Shown here piece after piece: positions 39,421-51,547 of a stretch of 64,000 bases of DNA. The position numbers and the translations under genes are program-made. The notes under the pieces are model-generated. The model saw only the letters and a program-made list of their open reading frames with translations. It did not search any database and was not told the DNA's origin. Each line of letters opens with the position of its first letter. Position 1 is the first letter of the stretch. The DNA is from Stratiolaelaps scimitus. Taxonomy: Eukaryota > Arthropoda > Arachnida > Mesostigmata > Laelapidae. Where the stretch lies: positions 6,491,501-6,555,500 of the forward strand of contig JABWDB010000009.1 in NCBI GenBank assembly GCA_019614645.1, in the 5' to 3' direction.

Positions 39421-41259
39421 TTATTCCTTGATGAACAGATGAAGTTTTCCATTAATGTTTAGCTTTTCAGGATTCAGCCGTTTGAGGATGTCAGTGACAA
39501 CGCTGACTAGTTGAGCAGACGTGAGGTCGCCTTTCTTCGACTTCAGCTTCTGCAGAAGATCGGTTGTTGTCATGGGTTTTCGTAAGAGGTACCGCCGAAT
39601 GTTCTCGACGCTCAACCCATCAGTCTGTGCCGCCGGTGGACTGGTGCATGGTGCCGGAGTTGGTGCAGTCGATTTTCTATCTTGATGACCAGGACGATCG
39701 AGGCTTCCCCTGGGATCAACTTTTATCTTCTTCAAGGGAGGCTGTCCTACGCTGTTCGCTGAATGAGTATGCTGTGTAGCATTTGTTGCACAACCCAACG
39801 TTTGTTGCTGTCGTCGCGGATGTGATTGTTCAATTCGACGTGTGGTTTCACCCTCCCTCGTGACCGCCACAAAGCGGCCAGTCTTTGAGGTCGTTTTCGA
39901 CGAGTGTTTGTGTTCATCGGTTCTCACAGCGGCGAGTGGAGCGATCTTCGAATGAGGAGGACAGTCGTCACCACGCTTGTTTTTGCCTGTCATGAATATG
40001 GCGCGGCTGCCAGCCGTGTTCGTGTCGTCGATGTCCGAGTCAGACGATGAGGAGGATGTGTCGTCTGAGGTTTCTCCAGCCTTGATCTTGCGCTTCTGGC
40101 CTTTATTTCCGCGACATTTCGAGTTTCCCTTTTCGTCAGTGGATTTGCCACTTTCGTGAAGAGTAGTGGCATTTTTTTTGACGCTTTCCTTTGCCTTGTC
40201 TCCTCCGTCTGATTTATCATTTTCTTCGTTCTTCTTTTGATCATCTTCGTCTGTTTCATCTTCATCGGATAAAACCAGCTGACGAATGGCGTCCTCATCC
40301 TCTACACCCTTCATCTGCTTGTTGGCTCTGACATCCTCGGGGTCTTCATCAGATGACTCGCTCCCGGACGTTATGTAGTCGACTTCGCGGTGCTCAAAAT
40401 CGCCCTGGTCAGAGTCTTCCTTGGCTGACGTGTCACTCTCCTGAGACTTCTTATCTTTTTTCTTCTCGCTCCTTCGCTTTTTCTTCTTCTTAGCGAATGC
40501 CTCTTCGGTTTCGTCACTCTCGGAGTCTGCTCCGGAAGAGTCGGACCTGGCAACGGAATCGTCCATATCCGACAGCTTAAGCCGATTTCGATCTCCCTTC
40601 GGCTTTGAAGTCGACGCTCTGAAGTTGGCGCTCTGCTGTCCGATTTCGTCAATGTCCTTCCCCTCCGCTTCAGCCAGTCGCTTTTGAACCATAACAGCAA
40701 AATGGTTCATGATCTTATCTCGTTTGTTGAATGCGTCCTCGGCCTCCTCGGCGTTCAACGTCTTGTACGTCTGGACAGGCGCGAAATTATACCACTGATC
40801 AAGTGGATGCGCCTCAAATGCTCCGTCGGGAGCTTCGAAAAATATGTAATAGGAAGCGTTTTCGTTGATACCACCCTCACGGACACCTCGGTATGTCTTG
40901 CCACTCTTACCGCCTAACTGAAGCTGCCAGGGCTGGTTGTTAGGCACGTACTTTTTGCGCATGATACCGTATTTTCTGCGGCGGGCTTCATCCTTAAACT
41001 CTCGGCCAAACTCCGAGCCAGCACCGAACTTCGGCAGTTCATCGCACTCCGTCTGATGATCCTTCAGATTGTTTTGTCGTCGCATCGTCACGTTGGTCCA
41101 GTCCAGTTTATTGTGGTGTTGTTGCTCCCTAAACCGCATGAGATGAAGGTCTCGTTTCGCAGGCTTCGGGATCCGCACAACATACTCTCGCGTCGTCACC
41201 GGTGCGTCGGTTGTCGAGGGCCCAGACGTGAGTTGACAGCCACCGAGAGGAGGAGCCAT
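39421..41259 (-). CDS. GTF2F1: TFIIF alpha subunit (RAP74)
   Basis: The large subunit of TFIIF binds RNA polymerase II in the nucleus, helps it join the preinitiation complex and stimulates elongation. The protein is 612 aa from the ATG at 41259 (ACAATGG). The frame is open for three more codons upstream, without a Met. The N-terminal domain at about residues 26-190 contains YVVRIPK, GAGSEF followed by EARRRKYGI, NQPWQLQLGGKSGK, and NASYYIF.APDGAFEA..xxxWYNF..xTLxAEEAE, all family landmarks. A long acidic and Lys-rich linker follows at about 200-480. A winged-helix domain (about 550-612) ends the protein with SVENIRRYLLRKPMTTTDLL and a final GKLHLFI. Human RAP74 has 517 residues, so the length is normal for an arthropod-size linker. 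No introns are present. The upstream DNA contains no other gene. Confidence 0.95.
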   Translation of the reverse strand: MAPPLGGCQLTSGPSTTDAPVTTREYVVRIPKPAKRDLHLMRFREQQHHNKLDWTNVTMRRQNNLKDHQTECDELPKFGAGSEFGREFKDEARRRKYGIMRKKYVPNNQPWQLQLGGKSGKTYRGVREGGINENASYYIFFEAPDGAFEAHPLDQWYNFAPVQTYKTLNAEEAEDAFNKRDKIMNHFAVMVQKRLAEAEGKDIDEIGQQSANFRASTSKPKGDRNRLKLSDMDDSVARSDSSGADSESDETEEAFAKKKKKRRSEKKKDKKSQESDTSAKEDSDQGDFEHREVDYITSGSESSDEDPEDVRANKQMKGVEDEDAIRQLVLSDEDETDEDDQKKNEENDKSDGGDKAKESVKKNATTLHESGKSTDEKGNSKCRGNKGQKRKIKAGETSDDTSSSSSDSDIDDTNTAGSRAIFMTGKNKRGDDCPPHSKIAPLAAVRTDEHKHSSKTTSKTGRFVAVTREGETTRRIEQSHPRRQQQTLGCATNATQHTHSANSVGQPPLKKIKVDPRGSLDRPGHQDRKSTAPTPAPCTSPPAAQTDGLSVENIRRYLLRKPMTTTDLLQKLKSKKGDLTSAQLVSVVTDILKRLNPEKLNINGKLHLFIKE

Positions 41260-43470
41260 TGTTAGCAATAGGTGGACGATTTGACCTGCTTCAATAAGAA
41301 CTTCGTCACAAACCTCTCAGAGTCAGTGCGAGTGTGGTTGAATGACTCGAAAAGCCTAGGCTTTATAGCAACAGCACAACTGATCGCTGGCATTCGAGGA
41401 TTCGTCCAACTTTGGTTGGCATTAGAATTCAGAGAGAGGGATACCGAGCCCTCTCCCCGTATCGTCTCTTCTACCTATCGCGGTATATTTGCTGGGGTTG
41501 CGCAGTTGATTGGTTTAGGCAGGTCAGGAGAGGTAGATATCCTCCGAAGTTTGAATTCTGACCCTCGCCGAATGCATTTCAGGGATGATGCCCTCGCCTG
41601 AGATCCCCCACGATCAGTCAAGCACGATGTGTGGGGCCATATGATCAGTCACTTGATCGGCCAAAGCAAGTTTTCGATGAGCAGTTGATCAAATCCCCTA
41701 ACCGGGCTTCACAACTTCAATACTCGCCAGTGGACTGGGAGAGGAGACTCGAGATTGCTTCGTTGGAATCAACGAACGGCGGTCGACGTTCGCCGAGATC
41801 AATATCGGTCAAAGGTTATAATTGAGGTGATGCTCATTCGTCCTCAAGCTGCGAGCTTGCTGCCATCGATTAATAATAACTCACACCTTGACATATCGTC
41901 CTGCGGCAGTAGTTCGTTCATTGGTTTGAACGACATTGACAGGAGCTCATTTCATCATGTTCGGTTCTCATATGCGACACGTATGAGATCTCACCATGTT
42001 CATATTAATTTTATTTGGCATAACAGTACTCGTATCTTCTATTAAAACATGAGACGACTACTTCACAACGTAGCACTCCCTGAGTTGCTTCGTACCCCCA
42101 GGTGAAGCCGTCACCCGCGTCACCATATGATTAGCTGTACAATTGTTTGCTTACAACACTGACGTTATACAATAGCCAACCAAAACGTGTGTTGACAAAT
42201 TAATCCCGCGGAAATCCGTGACAAGCTTAGCCTCAAAGTTTAGATGCGTTGAGATTGGGAAATGTCTATCTTGTTCGTTTAAACCTATGAAAACGCTCCA
42301 TAGATGACCGTATCTGATGAGCATTATGCTTGTTCTACAGAGTGAGCCAGTTGAAAATTTGTTTTCTTTTAATACTTAAATTAATATCCGACGCAACGCA
42401 AAAAAGGCCTATTCAGTTTGTTCAGCTTGTTGACTTCCATCAGGTACTCGCTAATCTCTATACCAGGTGCATGACAATTCATAATTCAAAGTTGGATTGT
42501 TCCTAAGAAGAGCTTGAGCCTACTGTCAGAATTATTAGGACTGGATCACACCGAACGGAGTCGGAGCTGCTACAATTCTCGTCATTCGACGCATTCACGT
42601 TGAGCGCCGTGCGATCAACATGCCGCCTGTGTAGCGTTGCGAATTTAGTGCTTCCGTTGCTGACCCGCTTAGTGGCTAAATTATACTGTAAACATATGGC
42701 CAGATAGATGCGCCAAATTTCAAGGTCATATGCCTCTGCATATCACATATGTTCTGGAGAGCAGGGATTTTCGTAGAGAGATCGCTGCAGATGTCATTTG
42801 AAGTTGCAGGAGCTGTTGACTAAAGTCCTGGGGGGGGGGTGCCCGCGCGATAGCACGGCGTTGTTCTCAATTCAGTATGCATTAGCTCTCCATGTTATTG
42901 ACATGTATAATTTATGCACAGAGATGGATTATGGTGTCAAATATACGTTCGGCGAGTTCGAACCATCGGGGGGATGTAGGTTCAATTGTTCGTCGTGTGA
43001 TTCAGTGTGCCGTTGGAAACAATGAACCATACACTCTTGCGCTCATCTCAAACAAGAGCTGGTGGCAACGGCTAATTCCTTTGGTTTTAGTAATGTTTAT
43101 CTAATTCCATATACAGATAGCTTTAGCTTAAGTGAGAAGTTTACTGCGATCGATACACGTTTACTTTCGTATCCGCGCCGTATACCTCCTCACGATTGCG
43201 CCTCAACGATCGAGGTCTCTTTGACCTCTGGTTCTCTCTAGGATCCTCGCTGATCGTAAGATTATAGCTGCTTCTACGGAGACCCTTCCTTCACTAAGAT
43301 CGTCTGCGACACCTTGTTATCCAGCGGCCAATCAAACGCATTGCGTACGCCGTTTTTACCAGCTACGAGCTGATAATACTGAATTTGGGACTACCTCTCG
43401 ATTCGAATACTATTTAAACTGCTGCCAAAACGCCAATTGATTAATGCATCGCCAAAAAACAAATCTCCAA
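41260..43470. other. intergenic, GTF2F1 upstream region and beyond
   Basis: The first few hundred bases should hold the GTF2F1 promoter. I see no TATA box at a usual distance. A run of 10 G lies at 42830-42839. No gene found. Confidence 0.35.
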
Positions 43471-43471
43471 A

Positions 43472-43735
43472 AATGATCGCGTTGATGACGCTCGTAAACC
43501 GTTGCACATTGCTGGAAGGCCTGACTACGATGATCTATGATTTGATTATCGATAACCTTCAAGCGCGGATGTGAATACCAAATGGCTCATTGAAGCGAAT
43601 TATGCTCAACAAGGTGGTAAGGGATCTTTAATGACCTTGTCGTCTCGTTGCTATGGGCGTACGCAGCTATCGCCAAACGATATGGAGTGCGCCAAGATCA
43701 TTATTACAGCTCAAGCACTCGACGGATTTGCGGCT
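43472..43735 (+). pseudogene. ankyrin-repeat relic
   Basis: The plus-strand frame reads ...RKPLHIAGRPDYDDL, two stops, SSADVNTK, then later NDMECAKIII. This matches the ankyrin order (G-x-TPLHxAA..G..xxx..LLL..GADVNxx and xx.ECAKxLL). Stops inside and no start make it a broken fragment. It could come from an ankyrin gene or from an element carrying one. Confidence 0.45.
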
Positions 43736-43904
43736 GAGTGAGTATTTTTGGAAACCTTGCATGGGCCCTGGACGAATAGTGTAAGCGATTTTTAGGATGT
43801 CCACGTGGTCCCAGTGTATCGAGATTGGGATATCGCTGTTAAATATCGTACGAGCGTTCCGCTGTATTTTTCGAGGTGAGCAGGCGGTGTTTCGAAACGC
43901 TCGT

Positions 43905-46070
43905 TCCAAACAGATCGAAATGTCAGTCGCTGGAGAGGGCAACGGCAGACGACAACGAATCAACGATCACAGAGCATCGTCCATCAGTCAGATGCATCTT
44001 TAAACCACTGTGTCGTTCAGGTAGCCTAGCATACGACACGGCGCAGTACGAGTAAAACAATGACTAAGTGAGGGACATCATTCATTCACGCAGAAAAAGG
44101 AAGAAAAAAAAGTCATTCACGAAAGGGCAATTCAATCACTTCTCGGCCTATGAGCAACGAAGGGGATTGCAGATCTGGACGATGTTCCTGGAAAGTCCCC
44201 CGAAAGATGATGTTCTGACGAAAGCCATACACAAAACTGGATCGCGTAGACAACTGGCACATTTCAGGTTAGATACTTCAACGAACGATCTAGGGTGACA
44301 CCTAAACCGTGATAGGGTTTCAGGGACGAATGAGTCACCAAGTGAAGAACACGTATGCCTATGAGAGCTAGGACGCGACGATGCTCAGAGACAAGCTAAC
44401 ACCTAGACACACTACTCACGATGGCAAGAAGGTTAGAGGTAAGGAGTAGTATTTTTACTTTCTTGAGCTGCTATCGCTCTGATCTTCGTAAAGCCTCTGA
44501 GGTGGTCCACTGGTCAGCGGCGGTGAGGAGTCAGAATAAGAATACGGTGCCTTTGGTCAGCGTTTCATTACAACAGTGAAAATCACGTTTATTCTGCAGT
44601 GCTATTTGTACGCAGTACTATCTGCGAATTGTGTGCTTTACACAAGTCAACAAGGTTTTTCTTTTCTTCGTTTTCTTTTCTGGCTGTTCTGGCTTTGCTT
44701 TGCCTCGCGAAGTCCACGTGTGCCCTTGGTCGTCTTGGCCTGTCCATGCGGTCGAATACGCCTCAGTGTCGAAAGCTTTTCCTCACGGCCAAGTAGTAAT
44801 CAGGACTCCCCTTTCACATATACCGCAGCAGGCTTCATGCGTCGTCGACCGCTGGCGTAGCGATATTTCCGTCAAGAAGATCAAAGGAGGCTCACCATCG
44901 AACTAATTATGCGGACTCTGGAAACATATGAGGCCAATGAAAAGGCGCTCCAGGTTACGGAAGGAGATCAACAGGGAAAGACAAACAGCATTCTGAGGAC
45001 GTCCCGGCGGCGCGGATCGCCCAAAGACGAGGAAGCGACACAAGCCAAATGAAACCAAGCGAACCACAAAGTAAGAAACAGTGCCAATACTACGGACGTA
45101 CGCATTCTTCAAGCGAGTATCCGGCTTGGGGCCAAACATGCAATGTGCGCTGTAAGAAGAATTGTTTCGAACGCATTTGCAGGTCGAAACAGAAGCAAAG
45201 GCGCAGCGGAAGGATGGTACAAGAGGGACGGCTGGAGATATATCACGGATCCGATTCTAACGATAGCCAGATCGAAAGAACGGGCCACATGCCCAAACGG
45301 AAGCTTTATGTCTAATTACAGGTTGAAAATCAACACAAAAAGTTTCGAGTCCTACTCGATACAGGAGCAATGTGCAACTTCATTGCCCGGAAGACATATA
45401 TGAGGACACGTGCCTGCATATCGATCTCAATGAAACAGTAGTGCTCAAGATGTACGACAGTTGGAGTAACCACCGTGGGGGTACGTGGTGCTAAATATTA
45501 GAACTTTTAAGTCAAAGCAACACGAAAAATTATACAATAAGTCATCAACAATGATATCCAGACATAAATATCTGCAAACACATGCCTGGGCACGCTTACA
45601 GATAAGCATAGGGCGATCTTTGAGGCTCTGGGCGAGTTACGTCAACCTGCAGAGATTCACCTCAAACCCGTCCTATTCCCAGACGCTATAAGAGATCGCG
45701 TCAGCAGGCTAGAGCGTTAAGAAATCACACTAGATCTGCACGCTATGAACAAGGTAATTAACAGACCTAGACAGGGCAACTTCACATGATGGCTCGAGAC
45801 TGGCAACAACTCGCGCTAGGAAACATCACACAAACTCACAGATACCCTCAGAGGTAATTGTGAAGAGAAGGTATTGTAATTCATATACAATATTAGTTCG
45901 TAGTTTGTACACATAGTTCTTCATACACGTCACTTGCGATAGGTACGAAAGTGGGTAGATGTTGACAGATGCTTATTCCTAACAGATGAAATGTCAGACT
46001 CGCCAGTGGCTAGAGACGGCAACGACAGACTACAACGCATAAACCTCACAGACCTTCGACCATCGGTCCG
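43905..46070 (+). mobile_element. Ty3/Gypsy-like LTR retroelement relic
   Basis: In order on the plus strand: a gag tail with LETYEANEKAL (44918-44950); a zinc-knuckle-like segment (about 45070-45180) with QYYGRTH, PAWGQTC and RCKK; the protease active site VLLDTGAMCNFI with DTG at 45358-45366; and the beginning of reverse transcriptase (45610-45770: ALGELR, PAEIHLKP, ITLDLHAMNK, NRP). The core catalytic part of the reverse transcriptase, RNase H and integrase are absent. Several stops and frame changes separate the pieces, so it is dead. The bases at 43905-43985 and 45978-46064 resemble each other over about 80 positions in the same orientation and may be remnants of the LTRs, giving an internal part of only about 2 kb. 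Ends and target-site repeats were not identified. Confidence 0.7.
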
Positions 46071-46800
46071 TTGTATCACAATCACCGTGGCGTTGAGATC
46101 ACGTATAGCACAAGAGACGGTCTTCAGGTCAAAGTTAATTTGCTCTTTGCCGTCTTACCCTGCTATTCCTGAGATACGCGTGAGTATTGCGTAATGAGGT
46201 GCTCGTAAACTGACGATATGTTCTCACTTGTCACCATTGTTCGTTGATTGCCTTCGAGAACCAATCAGGGGGTAGGATTCAGCCTTACGACAATATAAAG
46301 AAATCGCTGATCTACCAGAGTTGGGGGGCATGTGCGATGCCGACCACGGCTCCGACAAAGGCCTATAAAGGCCGAAATAGGAGAAGTGTGCGACTATTTG
46401 ACAAAGCCTTCTGCCCATCAGGTAACAGAGGACTTCGACTAGTGTACTCTAAGCATATAGAAGGCTGATTGCAATTAACAAAGGCCGAGTCGACACGTTT
46501 ATACCCTCGTGCTACATATTATCGATTATTGGCAATTATCACTCCCCCCGTCCGCCGCCCTATATGTGTGCCCCCTAGAGGCACAGACGAATTGAATCGA
46601 TTATATAACCAATCATCATCATGAATATAGGAATAATGCAATAAATAAAATATTAGTACGCCTCGCACTAAAAGCATAAGGAATAAACATAAACTAGAAC
46701 ACTTGCTTGGTTCAGGTAAGATGAAGTTGGCTCTTATATGTATATTCAAAATTCAAATATATTCTATTCAAACATGGAAGCCCACGGGCCGATATTAACT
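46071..46800. other. intergenic
   Basis: I see no gene in this stretch. Confidence 0.4.
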
Positions 46801-46804
46801 AACG

Positions 46805-47665
46805 GCTATTTACAACTTTTGTCTCATATATGAGTAATGCATAAAATACAGTTTCGGATAACAATAATAATGTTTACAAGTGTAAATCACAAAACAATTT
46901 GTGTAATCGATCTTTGTATTAGTTCTGAGCGGAGCATTTTGCCGCTCTGGATTCCACGAATGAAGGGTGTCTATGAGTTCCATCTGAATAACGACGGTGT
47001 TATATACCTTAGAGGATTAACTATCTAATTTCAGTTGATCGATTTCAGTTCTGTGATCAGATGTTCGAAGGACATCTTGAAAGCGTCGACCTCGTATCGT
47101 GTGATGGTGTTGACCTTTGAGAAATCTACACGGATAGTTGTGCATCAGGTATCCGGAGCGTGTTTATCTGTGAGATCGTCAGATTGCCATGTCTAACGGA
47201 ACAGCGAAAACCTGCGTATCCGTGCGTGTTGTAGTTCGATGTTTATGTACCTGGTAAAGCTGCCAATATATAACGTTACATAATGGTGTCTATCCGTACA
47301 AGTACAGCGAACGGTTAACAAGTGGAATCAAGGCAAAACCACTTTGCACAAATAGAATATACGAAATATACATATATACGAAACATAGCTTCATCGGAAA
47401 GAAACAGGCTTAGTATAGAGTTTAGTTAACGATATATGATATTATTCTGACCTGATTGTTATGCTACCTTAGCGTGCGATCGGGTGACTGCCTCGTTAGG
47501 GGACCGATAGACACCACGCGAGATAATGTGCAAACAAATAAGGCTGAAGACTTCAGCTATTGAGACGAGAATAAGAAGAATAATAAGGTAATACACACGG
47601 TTCATGAATTTAACATGTGGACCAAACGAACCGTGCACAAATTTTGCTGTTGCGGCAGAGGACAC
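46805..47665 (-). pseudogene. membrane-protein relic A, possibly chemoreceptor-like
   Basis: The right part holds a 68-codon frame from the ATG at 47665 with a hydrophobic helix (YYLIILLILVSIAEVFSLI) and, before the stop, a CTAAG|GTAGC donor. Further left, at about 47133-47035, a frame reads KVNTITRYEVDAFKMSF then ELKSIN and a stop. The leftmost 200 bases share two blocks with the relic at 50.5-50.7 kb. No continuous protein can be built. The family is unknown. A chemoreceptor (GR-type) is suggested only by the second relic. Confidence 0.3.
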
Positions 47666-48910
47666 TAAAATATATATGGAGGTTCATGAGCAGCGGCATA
47701 TTGAATATATTTTTCATGAACGTCCATAGGGATCTATCAATCACCCGGCACAAACATCGCATACAGCCTCTTATTGCAATCTATTTATAGTATTTTTCTT
47801 CGGCCCCGTTTTGAGTAGGACTTGGTTTCGTGTTGTGCCTTGTTGTCTTATACATTTATATAATGCATAGCCATCTCAGAGCCTATATATATATATATAT
47901 AGAGCGCAGATAGAATACATAATATTGGAAAACAATAAGTGTATAGATATGTTGGATGGAACTTGATGACTGCAAATATAATACCACTTTTCTCGCAAAC
48001 CTTTGCTCTAGCTCTTATTCCGGTACATAACGAAAATACAGCTCAGCCCTGCAAGGAAGATGTGTTCTTCTTTCTTGCGGGGCCGAGTCTGCGGTGCAAT
48101 GTCTATGATATCGAGTGTCGTTTTCTCGTTCAGTCGCATCTTATTTCAGTTTTTTTGTTCGAGAGGTCAACGGCTGAAGTCCGCCATGGACATCGGCTTC
48201 ACAACTAAGGGTGTTCGCCACGGTAGTGTGAGACGCTCGCCCACTAAAAGCGTTTGACCTCATGGACTAGCGTTTGACCTCATGTTAGTCAAATTTCGTT
48301 AAATACACGCCGATTTCAATAGCGGCAACTCAACGGAGCAATTCACTCAAGGCGTCCCCATTCCGAGGGTCGTTATTTTTTCTAACTATACGTTCACCAA
48401 GAAAGGCCCATTGCTGGGGCTCGAATATGCGGCGGTCTCTAAGGAACACAGTACGTTTTAGGAGATCAAAATAAATTTGAAGGCGACCCAACTCCTCCCA
48501 CTGCAAGAATCCATTATAGAATTGAACATGGGTGTCACTAAGCAGGACATTCTATCAGCTCATTGTTCCTATGATTAACGGTTTCGTGCTGTCACAGGAC
48601 GTACAGCTTAGGTTCGTTTATCGCAGCGGGAATAGTGGGGAAGCTCGCCTGGTGTATATTGTTTCCACATTTAGAACTAATGGCTAAGCAATTTCCTTTG
48701 TTCTGATTACAAAGCGTTTGCCTCTAATATTCTGTTTAAACGTTGGCGATCATACCAGAACCTCAAACGAAAAAGAAGCACGTGTATTGTCCACTGAAAT
48801 GGCTCACAGCCTCTAGTCCGTCCAACCATGACTACCTTCGGGATGCTTCGCATCTATCGTACAGTGACGTGCGCCAGTGAAATGCAGTAGCGGTCATTAT
48901 TGTTTCATCT
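47666..48910. other. intergenic
   Basis: (TA)n lies at 47883-47902. A 16-base repeat AGCGTTTGACCTCATG occurs twice near 48250-48285. No gene seen. Confidence 0.4.
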
Positions 48911-48913
48911 AGG

Positions 48914-49150
48914 GAGAAAATCGAGAGATGTTCACGATTTACGATTGGTGTAAGCCAAGCCAAAATAAACTTTAAGGTCTGTGGGGTATGCGCTTCTGGA
49001 AACTCGACAGCGAACCTATGCACGAAGGGCCATCGAACGTGGTGGATAATAGTTCTCCTTGCATTTGTAATAGAAGTAATTCTGGATCTCACCGCGAATG
49101 CAATTTACACGACGACAGTGTTGGTGTTTGCCAAGTTAGCCAATAAATAA
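48914..49150 (+). CDS. possible last exon of a membrane protein
   Basis: After TTTCATCTAG (a fair acceptor, 48904-48913) the frame stays open for about 78 codons to a TAA. It has a Cys-containing loop (VCGVCASG) and then a strong hydrophobic helix beginning WWIIVLLAFVIEVIL and ending just before the stop. There is no ATG. It lies between two relics of opposite strand. Unrecognised; it may be a decayed exon or chance. Confidence 0.22.
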   Translation, partial: EKIERCSRFTIGVSQAKINFKVCGVCASGNSTANLCTKGHRTWWIIVLLAFVIEVILDLTANAIYTTTVLVFAKLANK

Positions 49151-50470
49151 CGCCTGTCCAATTTCAAGGGTGTGTTTAACAGGCATTTGCACATGCAATC
49201 GAGTTCTGACAGAGATGTAAATGTATAACTGAATTATTTACGGAAGTCAATAATACGTCAATAATTATACGTCAACAAGTCAATAATGATTACCGAGCTT
49301 TATTGACTACATTGCAGTTTGTTGTCGTATCGATTAATTGTTGCCGCTTCCGAAAAATGAACAGGAAGTCCATTGGCGTCCCGTGTACCATCCTGCTGAA
49401 TAACTGTCAGGGTGCTCTGCAACAAAATAACGACTACACAAGAAACTCGATTTGTTGCAAGACAAACTTCGCGTACTGCTGACTCTGTATTCAAGTGCCG
49501 ACCTGTCTCTAAATCTGTGTTTTTTGGGAGCATAGGTCTTCCGGCTTACAACAGTGAACCGTGATTTGAGAATCTCGCTTAATTAAATTTCCTTATTGTG
49601 AGCCACTGCTAATTTATACCCATGTAATGCATCTCACTAAATTGCCTAACTGTATTACTGTGCTCTGCGTGTCTTCGATGTGCCCCTCAAATGCAACTAG
49701 ACATTGATGTGCTATGAGTTTGCTCAACTATATATATATATATATATATATATACAATATATGAATTATTAAACTATTGGTAATGAATTAATCATGAATT
49801 TAACAATATGCCTGGTTATTTACACTAATAGCAAGGCCTACAGCCCACAGGTCTTGACAGGTTAGTAAATATCCACTTGACCTTTCACAGCCGACGTATT
49901 TGTGATTGATGAACCATTGCAGAAAATTAGCATCAATGATATCAATCAACTATGCTATGACGTGAAGAGTCCTTCAGGAACAAGGGGATAAGGCGGCACG
50001 ATGCGAACTGAAGGTAGTTTATGACGCAACCAATATTCCCCTGCAACAGAATAAAATAAATCGAGTATTCCACTGCTGCACCTAGGGGCAAGCCAATGCC
50101 AAGCTATCGAAGGGAGTCCCAATAAAAGATCCTTTGCTATATTGTATAATTGTTACGTTAAAACACGATTTTGCTACCATTTGAAGCAAAATGATCACCA
50201 AATTTTCTCAACGAGTTGAGAAGAAGAAAGGAAAATGTACGCTCGCACCAGAGGTTATTAATTCAAGGTCTAATTATAGCCCTTTCTATTCCGAAGACAA
50301 AAGGTAATCAATGAATATGCTTTAGTCGGATGACACGCAGGTGTTGAAATAAATACATTACGCTCGCAGAGCTGCACTGAATGCAAGTTCACGATACACG
50401 ACAAAAGTAATCGTTATTCAAATACACAAGCCCGTCTTTGAGAAAACTGGTACTAACTAAAGATGATTTA
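49151..50470. other. intergenic
   Basis: A (TA)n tract lies at 49728-49754. I see no supported gene; a minus frame at 49533-49300 is not recognisable. Confidence 0.4.
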
Positions 50471-51547
50471 ACAAGTTTTGTCTAACATAAGCGTCATGCA
50501 TAAGGTACAGTCCAAAATGGGGTTTGGTAATATAGAAATAACACAAATGTTTTATGCAGAGGCTTAAATCACTAATCAAGCTGTGTATTATAATAATACT
50601 TTAGTAGATCCAAGCGGAATATTGTATGGCTCTGAATACTACGTATGGAAGGGTCGTTCAAACAAACCCACTCTCTCTCTCTCGTCCACTACCTTTGACT
50701 TGTTGCCTGTATCTTCAAGGGTCAATTTCATACAAACCAACAGCCCCGTGAGGCCTATGCCGATGCCGAACTGCCGGCCAATGACACTTACACTTCTGGC
50801 TATGAACATCTTGTTGACAGCGGTAAGTCCCGCGAAGCAAATTGTTTTACTTGACAGGATAATCCAACGCCGGCAGCTTAATCGAAATCCGCAGGCTCCG
50901 TCTCAGTGGCCTTGTTTCCATGAAGCCCTTATGACTTAGCTATCATGCTTACACGAAGGCTTACAAGAAGGACCAGGCAGACGAGCCTTATTCCCACTCT
51001 CCAGAGTTCAGACACGGCTTAGTGAAGCAATCTACATTATTACTTGCGGTAGTAGTCGAACAGAAGGAGTGTGGAATTGTGAATAAACAAACCGATAAAG
51101 CCTCGGTAGACATGAAGCGTTACCCTATTTTTGCTGATTATCGGTACAATATCAAAAATCGTTTTCAAACAAATGAATAGCCTTTATTTAGTTGAGTTAA
51201 TTCTAAGCCAACTAGCGAATTAGACGTCTTTCTGCGGCTATCCGCACGTGGAGTACTAAGGTGCTCCTGTTAGGGACACATGGTGCTTGTCGGCGCCCAT
51301 GGCCACCACGATTGTAGCCTAATGAAGAAATGGAAACGCTCCATTCGAACGCCTAAGCATAGCAATGGTGATTTTCTAACCAGATATTTTGTAAGCTACC
51401 TTTTCTATGATGTCGAAAAAGTACATGCTCATTAGGGTCTGTGTTGGCTCTTGCTGCCAGCCACCTATAATCCTTATAGCAAGTCTCACTGGTATTTGCC
51501 AACATATGTACCAAGCTTGCGCTCGTATACGCGGAGGAGTCGCTCAC
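50471..51547 (-). pseudogene. membrane-protein relic B, possibly GR-like chemoreceptor
   Basis: Read on the minus strand: a frame at 51547-51353 (HMLANTSETCY, YRWLAARANT) up to a possible AAAAG|GTAGC donor; then, around 50880-50730, KTICFAGLTAVNKMF followed by a hydrophobic helix GIGIGLTGLLVCMKL. The block fAGL-xVNK-xF then a hydrophobic helix at the C terminus is like the last part of arthropod gustatory receptors, though the expected TYxxxxxQF motif is absent. A stop and frame change occur inside. The leftmost part is shared with relic A at 46.8-47.0 kb. The call is a relic, not a working gene. Confidence 0.3.
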